Of a stretch of DNA of 64,000 nt, positions 54,348 to 63,814 are shown in pieces. This stretch comes from Aquimarina sp. RZ0. GTDB taxonomy: Bacteria; Bacteroidota; Bacteroidia; Flavobacteriales; Flavobacteriaceae. Both the position numbers and the translations under genes were made by a program. The stretch lies in contig NZ_VTZU01000014.1 of assembly GCF_008370685.1 (NCBI RefSeq), positions 1-64,000 on the forward strand, written 5' to 3'. The notes under the pieces are model-generated. The model did not search any database. It was not told the DNA's origin and worked only from the letters and a program-made list of their open reading frames with translations. Each line of letters opens with the position of its first letter. Positions within the stretch are counted from its first letter, which is position 1.

Positions 54348-54507
54348 ATACCATTTCTACCTTAAAATCACCCACCAAAACTTGTTCTTTTCCCCTTATG
54401 CTTCAAAATAAAAATTAACCATAGACTAGGTTATACTGAACTTTTCTTTTTTGCCTAAAGAAAAACAACTGTATTTTATTTGGGTAATTTTAAAGCTAAA
54501 ATGGTAT
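54348..54507. mobile_element. MITE-like element, diverged relative (160 bp)
   Basis: The ends are ATACCATTT and AAATGGTAT, with extended imperfect terminal repeats of about 27 bp. Its reverse complement shares blocks with the 162-bp elements at 27087 and 34148: a TTTTTCTTTA ... GGCAAAAAA block, then GGTTaATTTTTattttGAAG and GGgAAAAGAAc. It has similar length and end layout and no coding capacity. Confidence 0.65.
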
Positions 54508-54530
54508 AATTTGATATACCTCTCTAAATT

Positions 54531-55697
54531 TTACAACAACTGAAAGTTAATAGTATTGCCACTTCTACTATTAGTAAATGTCGACTCATCAGGATCATTA
54601 GTACGAACCAAAGCAGATGGATGTACTCTCATCTCTTCTGTACTAGGTATTGGAGTGTCAAATACACGAGACACCCCATAGACTGTCCCTAACCAACTCG
54701 ATCTTGTTTCAGGAGAATATATCGCGGTAATATCTCCATTAGCATTTCTTATAAACTCAAAAGTTACTTCTGTATTATCACCATCAGCATATCCTAAACG
54801 AATATTGGTACTACCAGAAAGATAACGAAATTCAAATCTTTCAATTTCGTTTACTGTAGGCGAGTTTGTTACTTCTGGAATATTATAACCTAGTGTTACA
54901 CTATGTTGTGTTACTTCTACTAATCGAACTTCAAATTTAGATATTAACGTCCTTGTATCTGTTTTTATACTAAAGTTTTTTATTCGTAAACCTGCATCAC
55001 TTCTTTGACTCTTTGCTATAACTTTAATATCATAATTAGTATCTGGTTCTAGTCCCGACACAATGTGATTTCTATAACTAGTATATGTTAAATTTTCTAC
55101 TACTTTTTCGTTATCTACAAATATATCATACCGATAATCATCATAAAACTCCCGAGAGTTTACAAACCAGGCAAAATTGATATGAGATGAAGGTATATTT
55201 ATAATATTAATAACAAAATCTGAGCTTGAAGCATAGCGCGTATACCGTACTTCTTTACTTCTTATCCATCTACTCTCTGTAAAATTATATACAAATGAAA
55301 ACCTCAACGTATTGATATCCCATTTTGGCAATGCTACATTTTCGCCATCTGCATCCTTTATAACATAGATATAATTGGCATCTTCGAACCATATACTGTA
55401 TGTTTCACCAACTCCTGTATCAGGATTACCGTTAATAGTATTGCCAAATCTTTCATAATAAAAGCCATCAACACTTGCCCAGGTAATCACAGTATCAGAA
55501 GCGGTCTTGGTCTCTATCCATTCTTTTGCACCAAGTGCCTTACGTTCTAATTCATCAAAGGAGATCGGAGCTGGTATTATTGTGGATTGAGAGGCATCAA
55601 GAGTTTCTGTTTGAAATTCTTCTTTTTCGCAAGAAAAAATAAATAGACCAGTAATGAGTCCTAAACACAATCTGGTTATTGTTTTAGAAATAGTCAT
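54531..55697 (-). CDS. Lipoprotein with fibronectin type III-like domains
   Basis: This is a 388-aa protein. The N-terminus TRLCLGLITGLFIFSC gives a lipobox. Residues about 45-160 form a beta-rich domain (ITWASVDGFYYERFGN). A region around 165-255 has FnIII marks (HINFAWFVNSREF ... HIVSGLEPDTNYDIKVIAKS); a third beta domain follows to about 385. It is probably exposed at the cell surface with a binding role; I see no catalytic motif. The gene is monocistronic and convergent with the small lipoprotein, with the MITE-like element between. Confidence 0.7.
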   Translation of the reverse strand: MTISKTITRLCLGLITGLFIFSCEKEEFQTETLDASQSTIIPAPISFDELERKALGAKEWIETKTASDTVITWASVDGFYYERFGNTINGNPDTGVGETYSIWFEDANYIYVIKDADGENVALPKWDINTLRFSFVYNFTESRWIRSKEVRYTRYASSSDFVINIINIPSSHINFAWFVNSREFYDDYRYDIFVDNEKVVENLTYTSYRNHIVSGLEPDTNYDIKVIAKSQRSDAGLRIKNFSIKTDTRTLISKFEVRLVEVTQHSVTLGYNIPEVTNSPTVNEIERFEFRYLSGSTNIRLGYADGDNTEVTFEFIRNANGDITAIYSPETRSSWLGTVYGVSRVFDTPIPSTEEMRVHPSALVRTNDPDESTFTNSRSGNTINFQLL

Positions 55698-55826
55698 AAT
55701 TAAAATAATTTTGAATTAATAATAACTCAAAATTAGATGTAGAAGAGGAGAAATATCACCCTGCTTTCAGTGAATTTGTATCCCCTGATTTCTGATATAA
55801 CAGCGTATCAAATTTACCATAAATCA

Positions 55827-56807
55827 CTATACATCTCTATTCATTAATTGATTTCCAAAATCTTGTAAAACTTTCTTTTTCTCTTCTGAGATAGATAAAT
55901 TATCCAGAACCTTAAAAGCTTGTTCTGTATATTTTTTGATCTCTGACCTGGTTCTTTCTTTTGCTCCTGTAGTTTCAAAAATATGCTTTACTGTATTTAT
56001 TTTCTCTGATGGATTCTCTGGATTCAGAGAGAAAAGACTTTCTAGTTGCTTTTTATGATCCGTGTCAGTATACTCTAAAGCTTTAAGATATAAAAAGGTT
56101 TTTTTATTCTCTATAATATCACCTCCTAGTTGTTTTCCAAAAGTTTCCGGATTTCCAAAAGCATCCAAATAATCATCCTGTAATTGAAAAGCAATACCAA
56201 GCAATCTACCAAAATCATAAATAGAAGATTTACAAGTTTCTGATGCCCCGGCTACAATTGCCCCCATTTGCATAGCAGCTCCTACCAGTACAGCTGTTTT
56301 ATACTCTATCATTTTCAGGTATTCCGGAATTGTTACATTATCTCTAGTTTCAAAATCAATATCATATTGTTGCCCCTCGCATACCTCAATCGCAGTTTTA
56401 GTGAATAATTTTGCCAATTCCTTAAAAATGCTTCCGTCATAATTTTCAAACAACTGATAGGCATTAATCAACATGGCATCTCCAGAAAGTATACCTGTAT
56501 TAACATCCCATTTCTCATGAACGGTTTCGCTTCCTCTTCGCAATGGTGCATCATCCATAATATCATCATGAACTAAAGAGAAATTATGAAAAACCTCTAT
56601 CGCCAGCGCGGCATCAAGTGCCTCTTTATGAGAAGTTCCAAAAATCTCTGAAGTCATTAAAACCAATACAGGTCTTAATCGTTTCCCTCCCAGATGTAAT
56701 ATATACGAAATAGGCTCATATAAATTTCTCGGTTCTTTTACTATTGCTTTTTCTGAAAGATATTCTAAAAAATAATTTTGATAATCTGAAACTGTATGCA
56801 CTGTCAA
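55827..56807 (-). CDS. Polyprenyl (geranylgeranyl/octaprenyl-type) diphosphate synthase
   Basis: This is a 326-aa trans-prenyltransferase. It has the first Asp-rich motif in LVHDDIMDDAPLRRG (around residue 79) and the second in FQLQDDYLDAFG (around 211), with LHLGGKRLRPVLVLM near the start and KQLGGDIIENKKTFLYLKA after the second motif. It condenses IPP with allylic diphosphates using Mg2+. Product chain length cannot be fixed by eye; in this phylum menaquinone side-chain or carotenoid precursors are likely. It uses IPP from the mevalonate pathway also represented in this window. Confidence 0.9.
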   Translation of the reverse strand: MTVHTVSDYQNYFLEYLSEKAIVKEPRNLYEPISYILHLGGKRLRPVLVLMTSEIFGTSHKEALDAALAIEVFHNFSLVHDDIMDDAPLRRGSETVHEKWDVNTGILSGDAMLINAYQLFENYDGSIFKELAKLFTKTAIEVCEGQQYDIDFETRDNVTIPEYLKMIEYKTAVLVGAAMQMGAIVAGASETCKSSIYDFGRLLGIAFQLQDDYLDAFGNPETFGKQLGGDIIENKKTFLYLKALEYTDTDHKKQLESLFSLNPENPSEKINTVKHIFETTGAKERTRSEIKKYTEQAFKVLDNLSISEEKKKVLQDFGNQLMNRDV

Positions 56808-57035
56808 TTTTTTTTTGCTAAGGTAAAATAAAATTTACGAAGCATACCTCTTCTAATATGTCCTAATAAAGAATCCATATTCGTCTCACCATAGACAATT
56901 ATAATTTTACGCACTAAGAAATAATGCTATCAGCCTGATATAAAATAACGGCTTCTATTTTTTTATGAATCTAAAAACAATGTTAAATAATTGTGAAACT
57001 TGGGAAACTTTTAATGTTTTTATAGTTTCCTGCTA

Positions 57036-57043
57036 TACATTTG
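57036..57043 (+). promoter_or_regulatory. TAnnTTTG promoter box of the efflux operon
   Basis: TACATTTG lies 24 bp before the TetR ATG and matches the flavobacterial -7 consensus. No convincing TTG box is at the usual distance. Confidence 0.5.
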
Positions 57044-57066
57044 CACTCGAAAATTAACTTCGTTAA

Positions 57067-57666
57067 ATGAAAGAGAAAATTATTGAAAAAGCGAATGATA
57101 TGTTTTTAAACTTTGGTTTCAAAAGTGTGACCATGGATGACCTTGCTTCAGAAATGGGAATTTCAAAAAAAACAATCTATACGCATTTTCAGAATAAAAC
57201 AAAATTAGTTGAAGCAACTACAGATTTTTTATTTTGCTGTGTGTGTGATGGAATTGATTCAATTCTAGAAGAGAACAAAGAACCTATTGAAGAATTATAT
57301 GCTATAAAAGCCTTCTTGATGTATCACCTAAAAGATGAAAAAACCTCTCCTCAATATCAGCTTCAAAAATACTATCCAAAAATACATAACACTCTTAAAG
57401 TAAAGCAATTTGAAGCTATGCAGGAATGTGTGATCGAAAATCTGGTAAGGGGCATAAAAAAAGGAGTTTTTAGAGCAGATATTAATATCGAAATCATATC
57501 AAGAATATACTTTATAGGAATGATGGGAATCAAAGATCAGGAAATGTTTCCTAGGCAATCATTCCCTGTTTCAAAATTAATGACTGAATATCTCGAATAT
57601 CATGTTAGAGGTATTGTCACTGAAAAAGGACAAACCATTTTAAACAATTTAATCAAAGAACAATAA
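57067..57666 (+). CDS. TetR/AcrR-family transcriptional regulator
   Basis: This is a 199-aa regulator. The N-terminal helix-turn-helix (about residues 3-50) has IIEKANDMFLNFGFKSVTMD and the recognition helix MGISKKTIYTHFQNKTKLV. The helical ligand-binding part has no strong family mark. It is the first gene of the efflux operon, 2 bp before the TolC-like gene, so it probably regulates the operon that contains it. Confidence 0.92.
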   Translation: MKEKIIEKANDMFLNFGFKSVTMDDLASEMGISKKTIYTHFQNKTKLVEATTDFLFCCVCDGIDSILEENKEPIEELYAIKAFLMYHLKDEKTSPQYQLQKYYPKIHNTLKVKQFEAMQECVIENLVRGIKKGVFRADINIEIISRIYFIGMMGIKDQEMFPRQSFPVSKLMTEYLEYHVRGIVTEKGQTILNNLIKEQ

Positions 57667-57668
57667 TT

Positions 57669-59027
57669 ATGAGAAACAACTTTTGCTCTTTATGTTTCTG
57701 TTGCTTATTCAGCTTGCTTGCCTTTGCTCAGCAGACTCCTGTTTCCTCTCAATATTCATTTACATTGGATGAGGCAATAGAATTTGCATTAGAGAACAAT
57801 TATCAATCCATCAATGCAAGACGTGATGTTGCTAAGGCATTAAAAAGAAAGTGGGAAGCTACAGCCACAGGACTTCCGCAAATTGATGCTGCCATAGCTT
57901 ATCAAAATCAATTAAAACAACCCGTAACTCTTATTCCAGGTGAATTTTCTGGAGGAACTCCTGGTACATTTGTCCCTGTAGTTTTTGGAACAAAAGAACA
58001 AGCCTCTGCAACTGCCACCTTATCTCAACTCTTATTTGACGGATCATATCTGGTAGGATTAGAGGCCGCAAAGAGTTTCTTACAATTCAATAATGATTCT
58101 GAGGAAAAAACCAAATTAGAAGTACGTAAAACTGTAATCAATGCCTACGGAAGTGTTCTCGTAGCTCAGGAAAATGTAAGCATACAGCAGAGCAATAAAG
58201 CAGCACTTGAAAAAAATTATCAGGAAGCAAAAAAGACATTTGAAGCTGGATTGAATGAAGAAGAAAATGTAGAGCAATTACAGATCACCTTATTACAGAC
58301 GACAAATCAGCTCAATAATGCGATTCGACAACAAAAAATAGCATCACAAATGCTTAATTTGGCAATTGGTATAGATGTGAATTCTTCTACCACACTATCA
58401 GATGATCTTGATAGCTTAACGATGAAAAATCTTGACTCCTCTATGGCGAATAAACCTTTTACCATAGAAAATAATGTGGATTATAGATTAGGCTATTTAT
58501 TAACAGAACAAAGAAGATTAGAACTAAAACTGGAAAAATCCAAGGCATTGCCTACGCTTTCAGCCTTTGTAAATTATGGTACACAGGCAAATAGTGATTC
58601 CTTCTCTTTTTTAGAAAATGATCAGCTTTGGTTTCAGTCTTCTATCTTGGGAGTTAATTTAAATATTCCAATTTTTAGCTCTTTGGGAAGAAGTGCAAAA
58701 ACAAAACAGGCCAGAATTGCTTTTGAGCAAGCTAACACCACTTTTATTGAGACGCAACAACAAATCCAACTCCAGTACAATACTGCTATCAATGATTATC
58801 AGTTTTCTATAGAAACCTATGAAACTTCCAAACAAAATCTTGCATTGGCAGAAAGGATTGAAAAGAAAAATCAAGTCAAATTCACCGAAGGACTTGCCAG
58901 CAGTTTAGAATTAAGACAAGCTCAATTACAGCTATATGGCGTACAGCAAGAAACATTACAAGCTATGCTCAATATTATTACCAAAAAAGCAGAATTAGAA
59001 ACCATCTTAAATACACCTAATAATTAA
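57669..59027 (+). CDS. TolC-family outer-membrane efflux protein
   Basis: This is a 452-aa protein with signal peptide MRNNFCSLCFCCLFSLLAFA. It opens with SFTLDEAIEFALENNYQSIN, the standard start of OEP repeats; two long helical hairpins (about 170-230 and 380-440) and short strands follow in the duplicated TolC pattern. It should form the trimeric outer-membrane duct of the pump. It is 8 bp upstream of the adaptor gene. Confidence 0.93.
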   Translation: MRNNFCSLCFCCLFSLLAFAQQTPVSSQYSFTLDEAIEFALENNYQSINARRDVAKALKRKWEATATGLPQIDAAIAYQNQLKQPVTLIPGEFSGGTPGTFVPVVFGTKEQASATATLSQLLFDGSYLVGLEAAKSFLQFNNDSEEKTKLEVRKTVINAYGSVLVAQENVSIQQSNKAALEKNYQEAKKTFEAGLNEEENVEQLQITLLQTTNQLNNAIRQQKIASQMLNLAIGIDVNSSTTLSDDLDSLTMKNLDSSMANKPFTIENNVDYRLGYLLTEQRRLELKLEKSKALPTLSAFVNYGTQANSDSFSFLENDQLWFQSSILGVNLNIPIFSSLGRSAKTKQARIAFEQANTTFIETQQQIQLQYNTAINDYQFSIETYETSKQNLALAERIEKKNQVKFTEGLASSLELRQAQLQLYGVQQETLQAMLNIITKKAELETILNTPNN

Positions 59028-59035
59028 TTAAACCC

Positions 59036-60202
59036 ATGAAAAAGATACTTACCATATTATCCGTATCCCTTCTTATAATTTCTTGTGGGCAAGAAGGCGC
59101 AAAATCTATAGATAAGATCATTGAAAAGGGTGATCTACAAGCTATACGCTCTAAAAGAAGTGAAATTGTAGCAGAACAACAAACAATTGCAGACAAGTTA
59201 AAACAGTTGGATAAAGCAATTGCATCCTTAGACAGCGTTAAAAAACTTCCATTAGTAACTACCATTTTAGCAAAAGATTCATTATTTAATCATTACTTAG
59301 AGCTACAAGGAAGTGTAGAAACAAAAAAGAATATTGTATTGTATCCTGAAACAAGCGGGACATTGTTCAAAGTGTATGTTAAAGAAGGTCAAAAAGTATC
59401 TAAAGGTCAGGTACTCGCCAGAATTGATGATGGTGGTCTGGGGCAACAGGTTGCCCAGATGGAAGTTCAGGCTGCATTGGCCAAAACTACTTTTGAAAGA
59501 CAGCAAAAACTTTGGAATCAAAAAATAGGCTCTGAAATCCAGTATCTACAGGCAAAAGCCGGCTATGAATCTCAGGAAAATGCAGTAAATCAAATGAAAC
59601 GACAATTAGCCAAAGCTACTGTTACTGCTCCTTTTTCGGGAATTGTTGATGATATTATTGCAGAACAAGGTAGTGTCGTATCACCGGGACAAACACAATT
59701 AATTCGCATTATTAATCTGGATGATATGTATATAGAAGTAGAAGTCCCGGAAAGTTATATTTCTAATATAATAAAAGGCAAAGAAGCAAAAGTACATTTC
59801 CCTGTACTAGGAACTACTATCGATACTAAAATTCGACAGGTTGGAAACTATATAAATCCAAATAATCGTTCTTTTACAGTAGAAGTAGCAGTCCCTAATA
59901 AAGATGGTCTTATCAAGCCTAACTTAACAGCAAAAGTAAAAATCAATGACTATACCAGTCAGAAAGCGATTTTGATTCCGCAAAGTATTATATCAGAAAA
60001 CTCTGAAGGAGATCAATATACTTATGTCACCTCTGGTAAGGATGCAAAAAATATTGCTGAAGCTAAAAGAGTCATAATAAAAACAGGAAAAACACAAGGA
60101 GATTTTATTGAGATCCTTGAGGGAATCAAAAATGGTGATGCATTGATTAGTGAAGGTGCCAGAAGTGTAAAAGATGGTCAAAAGGTAGAAATCATAAACT
60201 AA
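59036..60202 (+). CDS. RND efflux periplasmic adaptor (membrane fusion protein)
   Basis: This is a 388-aa lipoprotein (LSVSLLIISC lipobox). A helical coil (about 25-65) precedes the biotinyl-lipoyl half-motif KVYVKEGQKVSKGQVLARID, a helical hairpin, the second half ATVTAPFSGIVDDIIAEQGS and the beta-barrel domain (YIEVEVPESYISNIIKGKEA). It links the RND pump to the TolC duct. The extra N-terminal coiled segment is common in Bacteroidota adaptors. Confidence 0.93.
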   Translation: MKKILTILSVSLLIISCGQEGAKSIDKIIEKGDLQAIRSKRSEIVAEQQTIADKLKQLDKAIASLDSVKKLPLVTTILAKDSLFNHYLELQGSVETKKNIVLYPETSGTLFKVYVKEGQKVSKGQVLARIDDGGLGQQVAQMEVQAALAKTTFERQQKLWNQKIGSEIQYLQAKAGYESQENAVNQMKRQLAKATVTAPFSGIVDDIIAEQGSVVSPGQTQLIRIINLDDMYIEVEVPESYISNIIKGKEAKVHFPVLGTTIDTKIRQVGNYINPNNRSFTVEVAVPNKDGLIKPNLTAKVKINDYTSQKAILIPQSIISENSEGDQYTYVTSGKDAKNIAEAKRVIIKTGKTQGDFIEILEGIKNGDALISEGARSVKDGQKVEIIN

Positions 60203-60208
60203 AGTCTT

Positions 60209-63200
60209 ATGGAAGTCAATAATAAAAAAGTAGATAAAGAATTCGGATTATCTTCCTGGGCGATAAACAATCACACCACAATCTATGTCATGATTGGCAT
60301 ATTTTTGGTATTGGGTTTATCAGCATATTTCTCTATGCCTAGGGAAAATTTCCCCGAAATTAACGAAACCAAAATCTATATCAGTGTTCCTTACCCAGGT
60401 AATACAGCAGAAGATATAGAACGACTGATTATAGATCCATTAGAAGATAAATTAAAAAACGTTAGTAATGTTGTCGAAATAGTCTCTACCTCTCAAGAAG
60501 ATTATGGTATTATTACAGTAGAGTTTGATGAAGATCTTTCTGTAGCAGAAGCAAAACAAAAAGTAAAAGATGAAGTAGATTCTGAAAAATCCAATGAAGA
60601 TTGGCCTACTTTTAATGGAGCCAAAGTAGAACCTAATGTATTTGATCTTAGTATTTCTGAAGAAACTCCGATAATGAATATCAATATTACCGGAGATTAT
60701 CCTGTAGAAAAACTAAAATTATTTGGTGAGCACCTCGAGGAAGAGATTGAAGATCTAAAAGAAATTAAAGGAGTAGATATACGAGGAGCTCAAGAAAAAG
60801 AAGTAGAGGTTGCAGTCGATATTTATAAAATGATGGCAGCAAAAGTAAGTTTTGATGATGTGATCAATACGATCAAAAATGGAAATGTCACAATGTCTGC
60901 CGGAAATATGATTAGTAGTGGACAACGAAGAACCATTAGAATTCTGGGAGAAATTGACAAACCATCAGAATTAGACAATTTTGTAGTAAAATCTGAAAAC
61001 GGAGCCATATACCTGCGTGATATCGCCAAAATAACGTTTAAGGAAGAAGACAAAACTACCTATGCAAGAGAGTTTGGAGATAATGTAGTTATGCTAGAGG
61101 TTAAAAAACGTTCGGGAAAAAACATGGTAGAGGCTGCAGAAAAAATAAACCTGATTGTAGCAGATGCAGAAGAAAATGTATTCCCTACTGATCTCAAAAT
61201 TAGTATTGCCAATGATCAATCTTCCAAAACTATTAATCAGGTAGACGATCTGGTAAATAATATCATCTTTGGGATTATATTAGTAGTGGGTGTTCTCATG
61301 TTCTTTTTAGGATTCAGAAATGCATTGTTTGTAGGGTTTGCAATTCCTATGTCTATGTTCATGTCGTTTATGATATTATCCCTGTTAGGCTATACGATGA
61401 ATACAATGATTCTTTTTGCCCTGATTATGGGATTAGGAATGCTTGTCGATAATGGAATTGTCGTTGTAGAAAATGTATATCGATTGATGGAAGAAGAAGG
61501 TATGTCTCGTATCGAAGCTGCTAAAAAAGGAATCGGAGAGATTGCTTTTCCTATTATTATCTCTACTGCAACTACGGTAGCTGCTTTTGTCCCGCTAGGA
61601 ATGTGGCCGGGAGTTATGGGGCAGTTCATGATTTATTTCCCCATCACACTCTCTGTAGTATTAGGTTCTTCTTTATTTGTTGCTATTTTTATTAACTCTA
61701 TGCTCGTTTCCAGGTTTATGGAAGTAGGAGAAAAAGTATTGACAGTAAAACAACTTATCAGATTAAGTATTATTCTGGTAGGATTTGGGGTATTTATCTT
61801 AATTGTTGGAGGTCCTGTAAGCGGACTCGGTAGTTTGATGATATTTACGGCGATTATGTTCTGGATCTACAAATATCTACTAAAAAAAGCTGCTAATCTT
61901 TTCCAGAGAAAAATTTTACTATGGCTGGAGAATACCTACCAGCGGTTTTTAAAATTTGCCTTAAAAGGGTGGAGATCTGTAGTGTTTTCTCTAGGAACAG
62001 GGTTTTTACTAATATTAGTTTTTATGATGTTTGGGGCGTCTGTAGGCAGTCAGCGAACCAAAATTGAATTTTTCCCAGACAACAAACCCAATCAAATTAT
62101 TGTCTATATTGAATATCCTCAAGGAACAGATATTGAAAAAACAAATAAAATTACCAAGGAAATCGAAAATCGCGTATATGCGGTCCTAAATGATGAAGAA
62201 TACATAGAAGGTAAAGATTACAATTTCTTAGTAGAAGCCGCAGTTTCTCAGGTAGGTGAAGGGGCATTTAATCCACAGACAGATGGAGGTAGTAGTGCAG
62301 AAATGCCACATCGTGCCAAGATCGTTTCTGCTATGAGAGAATATAAATTCAGAAAAGGAAAAGATTCTGAAGAATTGCGACAAAAAGTACAGGATGCATT
62401 AAAAGGGATATATCCCGGTGTTGCTATTTCTGTAGAAAAAGATGCTGTAGGACCACCTGCCGGATACCCTATCAATATAGAAATAGAAGGTTCTGATTAT
62501 AATGAATTGATTGCTATTGGAGAACAAATGCGTAATTTCATTAATGAAAAGAACATTCCAGGTATTGAAGAATTAAAAATTGATGTTAACAAAGGAAAAC
62601 CTGCTATGCAAGTCGTTGTGGATCGTGAAAAAGCCGGAGAACTTGGTGTTGCCGCTGGACAAGTAGGAAATCAGTTGCGTAGATCAATTTTTGGAGAAAA
62701 AGCCGGAGTTTATAAAAAAGCTGGAGAAGATTATGATATCTATGTCCGTTTTGATGAAAATAACAGGTATAATACCAGTTCATTATTTAACCAGAACATC
62801 ACCTTTAGAGATCAGGCAACAGGCAGATTAAAAGAAGTCCCGGTAGCAGCCGTAGCCTCAAAAAAGAATACCTCTTCTTTTAGCGCTATAAAACATAAAG
62901 ACACCAAAAGAGTCGTTACTGTATACTCCGGTTTGCAACCAGGGTATACCGATGCAGGAGCAATTGTATCTCAGATCCAAACAGAAATGGCTAGTTTTAT
63001 TGAGTTGCCAAGAGGTATAAAAATTGATTATACTGGTCAGATCGAGGAACAGGGTAAACAAATGCAGTTTTTGATGGGAGCTTTCTTTGCCGGACTTGGA
63101 TTAATCATGCTCATTCTTATATTTCAATTCGGTTCTATCTCTAAACCTACTATTATTATGATTGCTATATTCCTAAGTTTTATTGGAGTGTTTGGAGGTA

Positions 63201-63754
63201 TATTAATTACGGGAGCACCATTTGTAATTATGATGACTATGATGGGGATTATTTCATTAGCTGGAATTGTAGTAAATAATGGAGTGGTACTTCTGGATTA
63301 TACACAGCTACTCATAGATCGTAAAAAAGTAGCCCTCAATGTACCCGAAGACGCACTACTGGCACACGAGGATGTTATAGAACTTATCATAAAAGGAGGT
63401 AGAGCACGTTTAAGACCTGTAATCCTTACCGCGATTACTACAGTACTAGGTTTGATTCCATTAGCGATCGGTTTTAATATTGATTTCTTTTCACTATTCT
63501 CTAATTTTGATCCTAAAATATATATAGGAGGAGATAATGTAATTTTCTGGGGGCCTTTGGCCTGGGCGGTTATTTATGGATTAATCATTGCCACTTTCCT
63601 TACACTAATTATTGTACCTTGTCTATTCTATATCGTACATAGAATTAAGGCATGGTTTGGAAGAAAAAAAACTGTAAAAAATCAGATAGCATCGGATCTG
63701 GATACCAATACAGAAATTAATGATGATGAATTGGCTATTCCTTCAGCAACATAA
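60209..63754 (+). CDS. RND-superfamily efflux transporter (HAE1/AcrB-type)
   Basis: This is an 1181-aa inner-membrane pump, longer than AcrB (1049 aa). The duplicated layout shows TM1 with periplasmic porter domain (NFPEINETKIYISVPYPGNT), TM2-6 with MGLGMLVDNGIVVVENVYR (the relay Asp is present; the second Asp of AcrB is Asn here), a second half beginning around 580 and GIVVNNGVVLLDYTQ near the end. It probably exports drugs, detergents or host compounds with proton uptake; substrate is unknown. A terminator hairpin follows. Confidence 0.94.
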   Translation: MEVNNKKVDKEFGLSSWAINNHTTIYVMIGIFLVLGLSAYFSMPRENFPEINETKIYISVPYPGNTAEDIERLIIDPLEDKLKNVSNVVEIVSTSQEDYGIITVEFDEDLSVAEAKQKVKDEVDSEKSNEDWPTFNGAKVEPNVFDLSISEETPIMNINITGDYPVEKLKLFGEHLEEEIEDLKEIKGVDIRGAQEKEVEVAVDIYKMMAAKVSFDDVINTIKNGNVTMSAGNMISSGQRRTIRILGEIDKPSELDNFVVKSENGAIYLRDIAKITFKEEDKTTYAREFGDNVVMLEVKKRSGKNMVEAAEKINLIVADAEENVFPTDLKISIANDQSSKTINQVDDLVNNIIFGIILVVGVLMFFLGFRNALFVGFAIPMSMFMSFMILSLLGYTMNTMILFALIMGLGMLVDNGIVVVENVYRLMEEEGMSRIEAAKKGIGEIAFPIIISTATTVAAFVPLGMWPGVMGQFMIYFPITLSVVLGSSLFVAIFINSMLVSRFMEVGEKVLTVKQLIRLSIILVGFGVFILIVGGPVSGLGSLMIFTAIMFWIYKYLLKKAANLFQRKILLWLENTYQRFLKFALKGWRSVVFSLGTGFLLILVFMMFGASVGSQRTKIEFFPDNKPNQIIVYIEYPQGTDIEKTNKITKEIENRVYAVLNDEEYIEGKDYNFLVEAAVSQVGEGAFNPQTDGGSSAEMPHRAKIVSAMREYKFRKGKDSEELRQKVQDALKGIYPGVAISVEKDAVGPPAGYPINIEIEGSDYNELIAIGEQMRNFINEKNIPGIEELKIDVNKGKPAMQVVVDREKAGELGVAAGQVGNQLRRSIFGEKAGVYKKAGEDYDIYVRFDENNRYNTSSLFNQNITFRDQATGRLKEVPVAAVASKKNTSSFSAIKHKDTKRVVTVYSGLQPGYTDAGAIVSQIQTEMASFIELPRGIKIDYTGQIEEQGKQMQFLMGAFFAGLGLIMLILIFQFGSISKPTIIMIAIFLSFIGVFGGILITGAPFVIMMTMMGIISLAGIVVNNGVVLLDYTQLLIDRKKVALNVPEDALLAHEDVIELIIKGGRARLRPVILTAITTVLGLIPLAIGFNIDFFSLFSNFDPKIYIGGDNVIFWGPLAWAVIYGLIIATFLTLIIVPCLFYIVHRIKAWFGRKKTVKNQIASDLDTNTEINDDELAIPSAT

Positions 63755-63780
63755 AATTTTTACTAACATACTGATAATTA

Positions 63781-63814
63781 AAAACCATCTGGCAGTATAC
63801 TGTCAGATGGTTTT
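63781..63814 (+). terminator. Terminator of the TetR-TolC-MFP-RND operon
   Basis: Arms 63781-63791 and 63804-63814 (AAAACCATCTG and complement) are perfect, with a small inner CAGTATACTG palindrome in the loop, followed by TTTTTG. It is 26 bp after the RND stop. Confidence 0.85.
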
